Shown here one piece after another: positions 33,071 to 42,517 of a stretch of 64,000 nucleotides of DNA. The DNA lies in contig JAKOGP010000005.1 of assembly GCA_022239325.1 (NCBI GenBank), positions 62,001-126,000 of the forward strand, written 5' to 3'. Position 1 is the first letter of the stretch, and each line of letters starts with the position of its first letter. The notes below the pieces were generated by a model that was not told the DNA's origin, did no database searches, and saw only the letters and a list, made by a program, of their open reading frames with translations. A program made the translations under genes and the position numbers. The DNA comes from Flavobacteriaceae bacterium LSUCC0859. Lineage in GTDB: Bacteria; Bacteroidota; Bacteroidia; Flavobacteriales; Flavobacteriaceae.

Positions 33071-33150
33071 ACCACAAAAATAGGCTATTTATGGGAGCTG
33101 GCTAAAAATGAAAATACTGTACCTTTACAGCCTCATAGCTACCCATACCA

Positions 33151-35028
33151 ATGTTCATGAATCAATTGTCTCACATACAATCTCCAGAAGACCTTAGGCG
33201 TCTATCTCCAGAGCAGCTTCTAGGGGTGGCAAAGGAGCTCAGAGACTTTATCATACATGCTGTGGCCACCAAAGAAGGCCATCTTGGAGCCAGTTTGGGA
33301 GTAATAGAACTCACCGTGGCCCTGCACTATGTGTTTCACACGCCCGAGGATAATCTGCTGTGGGATGTGGGGCATCAGGCCTACGGCCACAAAATTTTAA
33401 CCGGACGCAGGGATCTTTTTGAAACCAATAGACAGTGGAGTGGGATAAGTGGTTTTCCCAGCCGCAAAGAAAGCCCCTATGACGCCTTTGGCGTGGGCCA
33501 TTCCTCTACAGCTATTTCTGCCGCATTGGGCATGGCATTGGCTCAGGAGAGCGAGCCCAATTCTAAAGACAGAACCCATATTGCCGTAGTAGGAGACGCT
33601 TCCATTGCGTCGGGTATGGCCATAGAGGGACTTAACCATGCGGGTGCCACAGCGGCCAACCTGCTGGTGATTTTAAACGACAACCAAATGGGCATAGACC
33701 CAGCGGTGGGAGCCTTAAAAGCTCATTTTTCTATGCTAGAATCTATCGCTAAAGAAGAGCAGCAAGACCAAACAGCAAACAATAACAGCTTGAACACCAG
33801 CTCCAAAGCCAACTTTTTTACTGCCCTGGGTTTTTCCTACACCGGGGTTATAGATGGGCATGATCTGCAGGGGCTCATTGCACAACTCAAGATCTTAAAG
33901 CAGCAAAAAGGCCCGCGGCTGCTACACATAAAAACTACCAAAGGCAAAGGACTATCTATGGCAGAGGCAGACCAGATTACCTATCACGCCCCTGGAAAAT
34001 TTAATGTGCAAACGGGAGAGCGAACGCCCAAGCCAAGCCTTGGCCCAGCCAAATACCAAGACGTTTTTGGACACAGCCTATTGGAACTGGCCCAGCAACA
34101 CCCAGATATCATGGCCATTACCCCGGCCATGCCTACAGGAAGTAGCTTAAAATACATGATGGCCGCCATGCCCCATAGGGCCTTTGACGTGGGCATTGCA
34201 GAACAACACGCTGTAACCCTAGCTGCTGGAATGGCCACTGCCGGTAAACTTCCTTACTGTGTCATTTACAGTACTTTTTTACAAAGGGCCTATGACCAAC
34301 TCATTCACGACGTAGCCTTACAAGAGTTGCCGGTGGTCTTTTGTGTAGATAGGGCGGGTCTGGTAGGCCAGGACGGTGCCACCCACCATGGGGTTTTTGA
34401 TCTGGCGTTTTTACTACCAATACCCCATATGACCATAGCCGCTCCTTCAGATGAAGGGCAGCTCAGAGATTTATTATTTACCGCTACGCAAGCCTTTGAC
34501 AACAAGGCGCATGAGGCCATGGGGCCCTGGGCCATTCGCTACCCCAGAGGAGAAGGGGTCTTGCCCCAATGGAAAAAACCTTTTAAAAAATTAACCAAAG
34601 GAAAGGGCATAGAAGTTAAAAAAGGCACGAAGATTGCGGTGCTATGTCTGGGCCCCATATTACATGAAGTCCAAAAAGCTTTGAGCCTCTTGGAGGCCTC
34701 TCATCCAGAAGCATCAAAAACCTTTGGACTCTACGATATGATTTTTGCCAAGCCCTTAGACCAAGAGCTCTTAAACCGCATTCAAGACCATTACGCTCAA
34801 ATTATCACCCTAGAAGATGGGGTGGTACAAGGTGGTTTTGGTCAGGCAGTTGCCAGCTACCTCAGGGCACGGGCCGGGGGCCAAGGCAATATAAAATGTA
34901 CCCACTGGGGTGTTCCAGACCAATTTATTGGCCACGGAAAACCAGAAAAATTATATGAATCTCTGGGCTTAGACGCAGCGAGTTTGGCCCAAAAACTGAC
35001 ATCTTATCTCACCGATGAAAAGCATTAA
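33151..35028 (+). CDS. dxs: 1-deoxy-D-xylulose-5-phosphate synthase
   Basis: A 625-residue ThDP enzyme making DXP from pyruvate and glyceraldehyde 3-phosphate, first step of the MEP isoprenoid pathway. Present are GHLGASLGVIELTVALHYVF, WDVGHQAYGHKILTGR, GDASIASGMAIEGLNHAG (ThDP/Mg site, with Ala-Ser where many have Gly-Ala), and DRAGLVGQDGATHHGVFDLA. It feeds the carotenoid genes elsewhere in the window. A second in-frame ATG (33157, MNQLSHIQSPEDLRRL) is equally plausible as start. It overlaps the next gene by 14 bases. Confidence 0.97.
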   Translation: MFMNQLSHIQSPEDLRRLSPEQLLGVAKELRDFIIHAVATKEGHLGASLGVIELTVALHYVFHTPEDNLLWDVGHQAYGHKILTGRRDLFETNRQWSGISGFPSRKESPYDAFGVGHSSTAISAALGMALAQESEPNSKDRTHIAVVGDASIASGMAIEGLNHAGATAANLLVILNDNQMGIDPAVGALKAHFSMLESIAKEEQQDQTANNNSLNTSSKANFFTALGFSYTGVIDGHDLQGLIAQLKILKQQKGPRLLHIKTTKGKGLSMAEADQITYHAPGKFNVQTGERTPKPSLGPAKYQDVFGHSLLELAQQHPDIMAITPAMPTGSSLKYMMAAMPHRAFDVGIAEQHAVTLAAGMATAGKLPYCVIYSTFLQRAYDQLIHDVALQELPVVFCVDRAGLVGQDGATHHGVFDLAFLLPIPHMTIAAPSDEGQLRDLLFTATQAFDNKAHEAMGPWAIRYPRGEGVLPQWKKPFKKLTKGKGIEVKKGTKIAVLCLGPILHEVQKALSLLEASHPEASKTFGLYDMIFAKPLDQELLNRIQDHYAQIITLEDGVVQGGFGQAVASYLRARAGGQGNIKCTHWGVPDQFIGHGKPEKLYESLGLDAASLAQKLTSYLTDEKH

Positions 35029-36148
35029 AAAAACCAAGTGGTCCTTTTTATTGGGGCCATTATCCTGTCTATTTCTCTGCTTATCCTTTGCTTCTTATGC
35101 CCAAGAGCAGCAACAAGACTCCATCCCAGAGGTAGAAACAGACAGCAGTACGCTGCGTACGATTGTCATTAGAAGCCTTCCTGAAAAAGCAGGCACTAAA
35201 AAAGCAGGGGCTGCGATTAAAAACCATACGGAACCACTTAAAAAAACTGCTGCCTTGCAGCAGCGCATTAAACGCTTTCATATGCCGTCTTTCTGGACCA
35301 AGAAAAACAGGGTGTCTTTTAACCTCAACGAGGTAGCTTTTGTAAACTGGAATGCAGGGGGAGACAATTCAGTAGCCGTGCTCACCGCTGCCCGTTTTGA
35401 ACGCAATTATGCCTTTAGGTACATCTCCTGGGAAAACGCCTTGGACTTTAGGTTTGGTTTGAACATGCGAGAGGGACAGGGCATTAGAAAAACGGACGAC
35501 GCCCTTCGCTTTACCTCTACTTTTGGTTACCGAACAGACACCATTTCTAAGTGGTATACCTCTGGAAAACTGAATTTTAACACCCAATTGGCCAACGGAT
35601 ACAAATACCCCAATACAGAAACCCCCATCTCTAGACTGATGGCTCCAGGATACTTATTTCTCGGGGTGGGTACCTCTTATATAGATGCGGCAAAAAAAAT
35701 AAACCTCTATATTTCTCCACTCACCCAGAAAGCCACTTTTGTACTAGACCAAAGATTGGCAAACCAGGGGGCATTTGGGGTGGAAAAAGCCATTTTAGAC
35801 CCCGATGGAAACATCCTTACTCCTGGGAAAAACACCCTTATGGAGTTGGGTTTTCTGGTTACCCACAGCTGGGAGAAAGAAGTGTATGAAAACGTGCAAA
35901 TGATTAGCCGCTTAAACCTCTACACAGACTACCTAAACAGTTTTGGGAACATAGATATAGACTGGGAACTGAACTTTAATCTCAAGGTAAACCAATACAT
36001 CTCTGCCCAAATTGGCACCCATATTATCTATGACGACGACATTAAATTTGACGTAGAAAAGGCCGCAGACGGCAGCGTAATAGACCCCGGTGTTCCCAAA
36101 ACCCAATTCAAACAATTGCTGGGTGTTGGGGTGGTATACGAATTTTAA
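35015..36148 (+). CDS. DUF3078 domain outer-membrane-type protein
   Basis: A 377-residue exported protein with an N-terminal hydrophobic leader (residues about 9-30, ending SYAQEQ), a Lys/Gln-rich linker, and a DUF3078 beta-barrel-like region. Visible parts are NRVSFNLNEVAFVNWNAGGD, NSVAVLTAARFERNYAFRYI and a C-terminal strand ending GVGVVYEF, a terminal Phe as in outer-membrane barrels. Function of the family is unknown. It overlaps dxs by 14 bases at its start. Its TAA shares bases with the stop of the convergent dgt gene. Confidence 0.88.
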   Translation: MKSIKKTKWSFLLGPLSCLFLCLSFASYAQEQQQDSIPEVETDSSTLRTIVIRSLPEKAGTKKAGAAIKNHTEPLKKTAALQQRIKRFHMPSFWTKKNRVSFNLNEVAFVNWNAGGDNSVAVLTAARFERNYAFRYISWENALDFRFGLNMREGQGIRKTDDALRFTSTFGYRTDTISKWYTSGKLNFNTQLANGYKYPNTETPISRLMAPGYLFLGVGTSYIDAAKKINLYISPLTQKATFVLDQRLANQGAFGVEKAILDPDGNILTPGKNTLMELGFLVTHSWEKEVYENVQMISRLNLYTDYLNSFGNIDIDWELNFNLKVNQYISAQIGTHIIYDDDIKFDVEKAADGSVIDPGVPKTQFKQLLGVGVVYEF

Positions 36149-37485
36149 AGCATCCTCCCTGAAATTTTATTGTGCATATAGACCGCGGCACTGTCTGAGA
36201 GGCTGGCCACATAGGTAGCAGCGGCCATTAGGGTGCTGTAGGGGTCTTTCTCCTGCGGATGATGCAGGCTGGGAACCATGTTTAAAATAAGTTTGTCGTA
36301 GGTGCTGGGCCTGCCTGCAGACTGGGCTACAAAAGCGCTGCAAACTACCTCTAAAATACGGGCTATAATTTGATAACCCGCCACCTCTTTTTCTATCACT
36401 TCTGGCGCTTGGTATACCTGCTTTACAGAGAGATTAATAATGTCTTCTATCTGGGCCTTGTACTGGCTTTTGTCTAAAAGGGCGCAATCAAAAGTGCCGG
36501 CTAAAATAGCGGCTTCATGGGCCATGAACACCTGGGTGGCGTCTGTGATTAGGGTATTGATGGCCAGGGCCCTCAGATAGCTCAGCCGGTCTTCCCGATG
36601 GCTCATGGCGTGGTAGGTCTTGGTATTTATGCTGTCTTTCACCAATTTAATGAGGTATTCCAAAGCGTAATCTTCAGAGATGAGCCCCAAATTAATCCCG
36701 TCTTCAAAATCTATGATGGTGTAGCAAATGTCGTCTGCCGCCTCTACCAAAAAGGCCAAGGGATGGCGGGCGTAGCTATTGTTTTTAGGGTCCTTTAAAA
36801 GGCCTAGTTCCTGAGCAATGTCTGCGTAGAGGTCTTTTTCAGAGTCAAAAAAACCATACTTTTTATGTGCAATATGAGGGCTTGGTTTTTTGGGCAGGGC
36901 GGCTTTGGGGTATTTGGTAAATGCCCCCAGGGTGGCGTAAGACAGCCTGAGGCCGCCTGGGACCCCAGGCCTAGTGGCATTGAGGAGTCTAAAGCCGTTG
37001 GCGTTTCCCTCAAAATCTAGGAGTTCCTGACGCTGTAATGGGTTTAGGCCTGCGGCTAAGGCGGCCCCGCCGCCCTGGCTAAAAAACGCGCCGATAGCTT
37101 TTTCTCCAGAGTGCCCAAAAGGGGGGTTGCCAATGTCATGGGCTAAGGCCGCAGCGGCCACGATGGCGCCAAAGTCAGTAGCCATATATCCGTGGGTAGC
37201 CCCCAGCTCAGGATACTTTTCTAGCAGTTGTTTTCCCGCCATCCTACCCAGACTGCGCCCTACCACAGACACCTCTAAAGAATGGGTAAGCCGGGTGTGC
37301 ACAAAATCGGTTTGAGAAAGGGGGATCACCTGGGTCTTGTCTTGCAGGCTCCTAAAAGCAGAAGAAAATAAAATACGGTCGTAGTCTACCTCAAAACCCA
37401 AACGGCTATGATCCTGTTCTATTCTGAGTCTTTTATGGGTGTCGCCTTGGCGCTTTAAAGAGAGGAGGGGTTCCCACTGCATCAT
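36145..37485 (-). CDS. dgt: dGTP triphosphohydrolase-like HD protein
   Basis: A 446-residue HD-domain hydrolase of the dGTPase family, splitting dNTPs into nucleoside and triphosphate. The metal ligands are seen in TRLTHSLEVSVVGR (His) and AALAHDIGNPPFGHSGEKAI (HD), and LVEAADDICYTIIDFEDG gives the later Asp. QEHDRDRILFSSAFRRLQ-type start is read here as DRILFSSAFRSLQDKTQV. Likely role is control of dNTP pools or defence against incoming DNA. It is convergent with DUF3078, four bases overlapping, and is preceded by nadD on the same strand. Confidence 0.94.
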   Translation of the reverse strand: MMQWEPLLSLKRQGDTHKRLRIEQDHSRLGFEVDYDRILFSSAFRSLQDKTQVIPLSQTDFVHTRLTHSLEVSVVGRSLGRMAGKQLLEKYPELGATHGYMATDFGAIVAAAALAHDIGNPPFGHSGEKAIGAFFSQGGGAALAAGLNPLQRQELLDFEGNANGFRLLNATRPGVPGGLRLSYATLGAFTKYPKAALPKKPSPHIAHKKYGFFDSEKDLYADIAQELGLLKDPKNNSYARHPLAFLVEAADDICYTIIDFEDGINLGLISEDYALEYLIKLVKDSINTKTYHAMSHREDRLSYLRALAINTLITDATQVFMAHEAAILAGTFDCALLDKSQYKAQIEDIINLSVKQVYQAPEVIEKEVAGYQIIARILEVVCSAFVAQSAGRPSTYDKLILNMVPSLHHPQEKDPYSTLMAAATYVASLSDSAAVYMHNKISGRML

Positions 37486-37522
37486 GCTTAATATATTTTA
37501 GAAGCAAGATACAGCTTCTGGA

Positions 37523-38113
37523 TTACCTATAAAAATTCATCTGATCTATATAGGTCCAAACTGCAGCAGGCAATAATGGTTGTACGTTTTTCCCAGCCTG
37601 ATGGGCTTTTCTAATATAGGAAGAAGAAATAGAGATCACAGGCGCGTCTACACTCACAATATTTGGATGTGATTGTAAATTTTTCGGGGGTTCAGACACA
37701 TCAGTTGTATGCCTAGGGTACACATAAACCTTATGCGCCTCTAGCAAATGTTCGTAATTGTGCCATTTGTGAAAATGTTTGAGGTTGTCTGCTCCCATAA
37801 TGAGGGAAAATTCCAAGTCTGGATGCTTTTCCAGGAGTCTGGCTACACTCAGAGCGGTATACTGGGGAGGAGGCATGTCAAACTCAACAGTAGAAACCTT
37901 GAGTTTGGGATAGTCTTCAATGGCCTCATTTACCAAAGCTAAACGGTGGTGGTTGTCTAGCAGGCGGCTGTTTTTCTTGAAGGGACTCTGAGGCGTAATC
38001 ACAAACCAAACCTCCTCTAAGGGGGTCTCCTCTACCAAATAATTGGCTAAGATCAGGTGCCCCATATGCACGGGGTTAAAGCTGCCAAAAAAAAGTCCAA
38101 TTTGCTTTTTCAA
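37523..38113 (-). CDS. nadD: nicotinate-nucleotide adenylyltransferase
   Basis: A 196-residue nucleotidyltransferase that joins ATP to nicotinate mononucleotide in NAD synthesis. The start GLFFGSFNPVHMGHLILANY carries the HxGH-type motif (H-M-G-H), and ISISSSYIRKA near the C-terminus is the ISSTxIR nucleotide-binding motif. Length is normal. It lies 51 bases downstream of gmk, in a yicC-gmk-nadD run found in many Bacteroidota. Confidence 0.96.
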   Translation of the reverse strand: MKKQIGLFFGSFNPVHMGHLILANYLVEETPLEEVWFVITPQSPFKKNSRLLDNHHRLALVNEAIEDYPKLKVSTVEFDMPPPQYTALSVARLLEKHPDLEFSLIMGADNLKHFHKWHNYEHLLEAHKVYVYPRHTTDVSEPPKNLQSHPNIVSVDAPVISISSSYIRKAHQAGKNVQPLLPAAVWTYIDQMNFYR

Positions 38114-38164
38114 GATTCCAATGATTTGAATGGTTCTCAGATCTCTGGGTATGAGATCCTAATC

Positions 38165-38833
38165 CTAGCCCTGCTTAGAAACAAAATCTCCCACCAACTT
38201 TTCTGCAGCATCTAAGGCTACGTCTAGATCGTTATTTTTGAGGACAACGTCAAACTGCGGCGCCGTAGCTAGCTCTACAGAAGCTTTGGCAATACGCATA
38301 TTTATTTTGTCGTCAGACTCGGTGCTGCGCTTTTTAAGTCTGATCTTAAGCTCGTCTATAGAGGGTGGTTTTACAAAAACTGCTAAGGTCTGTTCTGGAA
38401 ATTTCTTTTTAATTCTAAGCCCCCCAGCTACGTCAATGTCAAAAATGACATTTTTACCCTGGGCCCACAAACGGTTTACTTCAGATTTAAGGGTGCCGTA
38501 AAAATTGTCTCTGTACACCTCCTCCCACTCCAGGAAATCGTCGTTTTTAATATGCTGCTTAAATTCATTCACAGTCATAAAATAGTAGTGCTCTCCTTGA
38601 ACTTCTTTGCCGCGTCTGGGCCTAGAAGTAGCAGAGACAGAGAAAGCCAAATTAAGTTGGGGCTTACTTAGCAAATGCCTTACAATGGTGGTTTTCCCAC
38701 TGCCAGAAGGAGCAGAAAAAATGAGGAGTTTCCCCTTAGAACTCTTGCTCTCAGAGCTCATCCCCTTTGGGCTGTGTAAGTCTCCATTAGAGGCACCAAT
38801 CTCTGCGCTGTCTCTTGTGTTTTCCTCTGACAT
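38165..38833 (-). CDS. gmk: guanylate kinase
   Basis: A 222-residue GMP kinase. The P-loop is FSAPSGSGKTTIVRHLL, followed by FSVSATSRPRRGKEVQGEHY, the GMP-binding region, and NVIFDIDVAGGLRIKKKFPE. The first about 30 residues are Ser/Glu-rich and not part of the domain. An internal ATG at 38761 (MSSESKSSKGKLLIFSAPSG) would give the usual size, so the longer start is uncertain. The ATG at 38833 shares one base with the yicC stop, suggesting coupling. Confidence 0.95.
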   Translation of the reverse strand: MSEENTRDSAEIGASNGDLHSPKGMSSESKSSKGKLLIFSAPSGSGKTTIVRHLLSKPQLNLAFSVSATSRPRRGKEVQGEHYYFMTVNEFKQHIKNDDFLEWEEVYRDNFYGTLKSEVNRLWAQGKNVIFDIDVAGGLRIKKKFPEQTLAVFVKPPSIDELKIRLKKRSTESDDKINMRIAKASVELATAPQFDVVLKNNDLDVALDAAEKLVGDFVSKQG

Positions 38834-39690
38834 TATAGGGCGTTTAAAAGTTGTTCCTTAATTTTTTCTAGCTCGTCTTTCATTTGCACTACCAGCTGCT
38901 GCATGGGCGCATGATTGGCCTTGGAGCCTAAGGTATTAATCTCCCGACCAATTTCCTGGGCTATAAAACCCAATTTCTTTCCCTGACTCTCTTGTAGAGA
39001 AAGGGTTTGGGTAAAATAATCCAAGTGGCCTGCCAAACGCACTTTTTCTTCTGTAATATCGTATTTTTCTATGTAGTAAATGAGCTCCTGCTCCAAGCGA
39101 TTCTGATCTATAGGCGCGGTTATCTCTGCAAGTGCCTTTTCCAAACGGGGCTTTATGGCGGCCATTCTCTCTGTGTCCATGGCCTTTACCTGCTCTAAAA
39201 GGGTACTGATATTCCCAATACGCTGCTCAAATTCTGTGGCCAATAAAGCCCCTTCCTCCCGGCGGCTTTGGTCCATAGTTTCCAATACCTGCACTAGTAA
39301 AGCTTCAATAGCAGTCATTTCTTCAGGATCTGCTTCTTCTCTTAGGGTAGAGAGGGTGTCTGGCAATTTAAGTGCCAAAGCCATAAGTTCCGATTCTGCA
39401 GCTGGAACAATCTCCCGGAGCTGATCCATATAAGCGCCCACCACTTCTGGGTTAACAGCAGCGGCAGCGGCGGCACCCGTTTGCTCTACAAAAAGACCAA
39501 AGTCTATTTTGCCGCGCTCCAAGACCGCAGCAATTTTTTTGCGAAAGGGCAGCTCTTGCTCTCGGTATATGGAGGGCATGCGCAGGTTAAGATCGAAGCC
39601 TTTAGAATTTAAAGACTTTATCTCCATATTAATTTTTTTATGGGCCAGCTGAATACTTAGCTTGCCGTAACCGGTCATGGATTTAATCAT
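38833..39690 (-). CDS. YicC/YloC family endoribonuclease
   Basis: A 285-residue YicC-family protein, members of which cleave certain RNAs. It starts MIKSMTGYGKLSIQLAHKKI and shows LNSKGFDLNLRMPS, EQELIYYIEKYDITEEKVRL and the closing GKKLGFIAQEIGREINTLGS with KANHAPMQQLVVQMKDELEK. All are standard family blocks. It is directly upstream of gmk, a very conserved pairing in bacteria. Confidence 0.95.
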   Translation of the reverse strand: MIKSMTGYGKLSIQLAHKKINMEIKSLNSKGFDLNLRMPSIYREQELPFRKKIAAVLERGKIDFGLFVEQTGAAAAAAVNPEVVGAYMDQLREIVPAAESELMALALKLPDTLSTLREEADPEEMTAIEALLVQVLETMDQSRREEGALLATEFEQRIGNISTLLEQVKAMDTERMAAIKPRLEKALAEITAPIDQNRLEQELIYYIEKYDITEEKVRLAGHLDYFTQTLSLQESQGKKLGFIAQEIGREINTLGSKANHAPMQQLVVQMKDELEKIKEQLLNAL

Positions 39691-39732
39691 CTATACTTCT
39701 TTAACCCACAAAGGTAGGGATTTGAAAAAAAC

Positions 39733-40554
39733 CTAGTCTAATTTTCTAAGCCAGATATTTCTAAAGCGCACCCTAGAGTTGTCTCCGTGGTCTTGAAGTA
39801 CTATAGGGGCGTCTCCGTGTGGCTCATTGGTAGGCCAACCAATATATTGAATAATGCCCTCAATAGTCACATGGTCTTGAATGAGTACCCCGTTGTGAAA
39901 GACCGTCAGGGTACCAGATTTGCTTTTTTGGCCCGCCTCATTAAACTCGGGGGCGTGAAATACTATGTCGTAGGCATTCCACTCTCCTGAAGGGACAGAT
40001 GCCATGGCCAGAGGTACTTTCTGCTTGTACAAGGCCCCTACTTGGCCATTGGTATAGGTAGGGTTGTCATTGTTATCTAAAATCTGTACCTCATAGCGCT
40101 GCTGGATAAAGACGCCAGAATTGGAACGGCTTTGGTTCTCCCCAATTATTTCTGCTGGAGAAGCCCATTCCAAGTGCAGCTGTATGCTGCCAAAGTTTTC
40201 TTTAGTCTGTAAGTTGCCTGTTCTATTGGCCACCGTCATGGAGCCATCTGCATTGAGGGCCCACTTTGCAGCAGTAGAATCTTGGGCCATATACCAGGCG
40301 TCTAAGTGGGTTCCGTCAAAGAGAACTATCGCGTCTGAAGGTGCGCTGCTAAAACCAGTGGCTGCAGCTCCTGGAGTTACTTTGGGTGGTACAGGCTCAT
40401 AGACCTCTGTCTCTTCTGGAGTGGTAGGTTCTGGGCCGGATCTTTCTATCTCTGGGACTACACCGCTATCTTCTGGGCATGGGGGGGTAGTGGGCTGACA
40501 AGCAAAGAGAAGAACACCAATAGCTGCGGCTAATATAAATTTGAGGGTTTTCAT
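39733..40554 (-). CDS. DUF1080 (3-keto-disaccharide hydrolase-type) lipoprotein
   Basis: A 273-residue lipoprotein (lipobox LLFACQ, Cys about residue 19) with a Pro/Thr/Glu-rich linker (about 20-65) and a DUF1080 domain (PF06439). The domain starts IVLFDGTHLDAWYMA and contains SIQLHLEWASP, NSGVFIQQRYEVQILDNNDN and a final GDNSRVRFRNIWLRKL. DUF1080 proteins are concanavalin-like and are now linked to cleavage of 3-keto-glycosides. It is the last gene of a minus-strand operon with a second DUF1080 gene, isomerase, dehydrogenase and permease genes. Secretion suggests action in the periplasm or at the surface. Confidence 0.9.
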   Translation of the reverse strand: MKTLKFILAAAIGVLLFACQPTTPPCPEDSGVVPEIERSGPEPTTPEETEVYEPVPPKVTPGAAATGFSSAPSDAIVLFDGTHLDAWYMAQDSTAAKWALNADGSMTVANRTGNLQTKENFGSIQLHLEWASPAEIIGENQSRSNSGVFIQQRYEVQILDNNDNPTYTNGQVGALYKQKVPLAMASVPSGEWNAYDIVFHAPEFNEAGQKSKSGTLTVFHNGVLIQDHVTIEGIIQYIGWPTNEPHGDAPIVLQDHGDNSRVRFRNIWLRKLD

Positions 40555-40632
40555 AAGGGGATCTTTGAAGTTAAAACCAAAGCAGCTCCCAAATGAGAGC
40601 CGCTTTAGACTATTAATTTAAGTAGGTAAAAT

Positions 40633-41382
40633 TTAAAGCTTTCTAATTTTGATATTTCTGAAGGCCACCTCGTCTCCGTGGTCTTGAACACCAATTTTTC
40701 CATTTCTAGTGGCACCAAAAGCGGCCCAGTCTGCAAATTTAGAATTGGCCTTCATGGCCTCCCACTCTGCGCCGTGTACCGGGAAACGAACCACTTCTTG
40801 GCCGTTGAGTTCTACAAAGCCCTCATTGGCATTATGGTCTATATGAATGAGGTAGTGGTTCCATTCTCCAGCAGGGTTAGGCTCCTGGGAAGGCGCTATC
40901 ATGTCGTACAAGGCGCCAGCTTTATGGGTGCCTTCGCCCACAAAAGAGTCTGGATGGCGCTCGTTGTCTAAGACTTGTATTTCAGGGCCAGACACATAGG
41001 GCTCTCCTAGTTCTGGGTCTTCTAACACGCCCCAAAAAATACCAGAATTGGCCCCTTCAGTCACCTTCCACTCTATAGAGAGTTCAAAGTTTTCAAAGGA
41101 TTGGTCGGTAACCAAGTTTAAGTTTTCACCTGCTTCTCTTTTTCGAGGATGAAAAACCATAGCCCCGTCTTCAATTTTCCAGGCGTCGGGTACTCCAGTT
41201 CCGTTATAAGCGTGCCAGCCACTAAAATCAGTACCGTCAAATAGGACCGTCCATTGTTGGGCGTCATTGGTTTCAGTAGCCAAACTTACCGCTTGGTCTT
41301 GTGTTTCTGCTGCTTTTTTTGGCGCCTCTTTACAGGCTCCTATACTTAGGCTTAAGGCCAAAAGGCCGATGATTTTTTTCAT
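40633..41382 (-). CDS. DUF1080 (3-keto-disaccharide hydrolase-type) lipoprotein
   Basis: A 249-residue lipoprotein (SIGACKE, Cys about 17) with a DUF1080 domain: TVLFDGTDFSGWHAYNGTGV, FELSIEWKVTEGANSGIFWG, PEIQVLDNERHPDSFVGEGT and a closing DEVAFRNIKIRKL. It is only distantly similar to its downstream neighbour, with a shorter linker. Two non-identical paralogues in one operon suggest different linkage or substrate preferences. Enzyme activity is inferred from family knowledge and neighbours. Confidence 0.92.
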   Translation of the reverse strand: MKKIIGLLALSLSIGACKEAPKKAAETQDQAVSLATETNDAQQWTVLFDGTDFSGWHAYNGTGVPDAWKIEDGAMVFHPRKREAGENLNLVTDQSFENFELSIEWKVTEGANSGIFWGVLEDPELGEPYVSGPEIQVLDNERHPDSFVGEGTHKAGALYDMIAPSQEPNPAGEWNHYLIHIDHNANEGFVELNGQEVVRFPVHGAEWEAMKANSKFADWAAFGATRNGKIGVQDHGDEVAFRNIKIRKL

Positions 41383-41420
41383 GTGATTTATTTTATTTGG
41401 TTTGTATTTCTTGAAATGAG

Positions 41421-42473
41421 TTAAATTCCCAAAATCTTTTGGAGTTGTTCGCGATCTGTGTCCTGACCCGCAAAATCGTCAAAAGTTTTTTGAGTGGCTT
41501 CTATAATGTGGTCTTGTATAAAGATAGCACCTTCTCTGGCCCCCTGCTCTGGAGACTTTATCACACATTCCCACTCCATAACCGCCCATACATCGCAGCC
41601 GTATTGGGTGAGCTTAGAAAAGATGGTTTTAAAGTCTATCTGACCGTCTCCAAGGGAGCGATAACGTCCTGCTCGGTCTTGCCAGTCGTTGTATCCGCCA
41701 AAGGCGCCCTTTTTACCAGTAGGATTAAATTCAGAGTCTTTCACGTGAAAGGCCTTAATAAACTCATGGTAATGGTCTATATAGGCAATATAATCTAACT
41801 GCTGTAGTACAAAGTGGCTGGGATCATAGAGAATGTTTACCCTTTTGTGGTTGCCCGTAGCGGCTAAAAAGCGCTCAAAGGTGTCTCCGTCATGCAGGTC
41901 TTCCCCCGGGTGAATTTCATAGCAAACGTCTACGCCCTGCTCGTCAAAATGGTTTAATATGGGCAACCAGCGCTTGGCCAGTTCCTCAAAACCCATTTCT
42001 ACAAGCCCCTTGGGGCGTTGTGGCCAGGGGTGCATGGTGTGCCACAAAAGCGCTCCGGAAAAAGTAGCGTGGGCTTTGAGACCCAAATGCTTAGAGGCTG
42101 TTGCGGCTTTTTTAACGGTTTCTATAGCCCATTGGGTACGTTCCTTAGGTTTCCCGTGCAAATGCGCAGGAGCAAAGGCGTCAAACATAGAGTCATAGGC
42201 TGGGTTTACCGCTACCAGCTGCCCTTGGAGGTGGGTAGAGAGTTCGGTAATCTCTAATCCGTAACTTCGAATGGTCCCTTGGAGCTCATCGCAATAGTCC
42301 TTGGAGGCGGCTGCCTGGTCTAAGTCTATGAGAAAAGACTCCCAAGTGGGAATTTGAATGCCTTTATACCCCAGATCTGCCGCCCACTGGCACATACCTT
42401 CTAGGCTGTTAAAAGGGGCTTTCCCGTCTACAAATTGGGCTAAAAATACGCCTGGCCCTTTGATTGTTTTCAT
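41421..42473 (-). CDS. sugar phosphate isomerase/epimerase-like TIM-barrel protein (cytoplasmic)
   Basis: A 350-residue xylose-isomerase-like TIM barrel (AP_endonuc_2 superfamily). Candidate metal ligands lie in VCYEIHPGEDLHDGDTF (Glu/His), NILYDPSHFVLQQLDYIAYI (Asp/His), FHVKDSEFNP (His/Asp) and VWAVMEWECVI (Glu). No signal peptide is present, in contrast to the paralogue at 45009-45989. It probably isomerises or epimerises a keto-sugar made by the neighbouring dehydrogenases. It lies between the DUF1080 and Gfo/Idh/MocA genes, same strand. Confidence 0.9.
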   Translation of the reverse strand: MKTIKGPGVFLAQFVDGKAPFNSLEGMCQWAADLGYKGIQIPTWESFLIDLDQAAASKDYCDELQGTIRSYGLEITELSTHLQGQLVAVNPAYDSMFDAFAPAHLHGKPKERTQWAIETVKKAATASKHLGLKAHATFSGALLWHTMHPWPQRPKGLVEMGFEELAKRWLPILNHFDEQGVDVCYEIHPGEDLHDGDTFERFLAATGNHKRVNILYDPSHFVLQQLDYIAYIDHYHEFIKAFHVKDSEFNPTGKKGAFGGYNDWQDRAGRYRSLGDGQIDFKTIFSKLTQYGCDVWAVMEWECVIKSPEQGAREGAIFIQDHIIEATQKTFDDFAGQDTDREQLQKILGI

Positions 42474-42517
42474 TTATTGCTATTTTTTTTGCAGGCAGCG
42501 CTGCAGTGAATTTTTTT

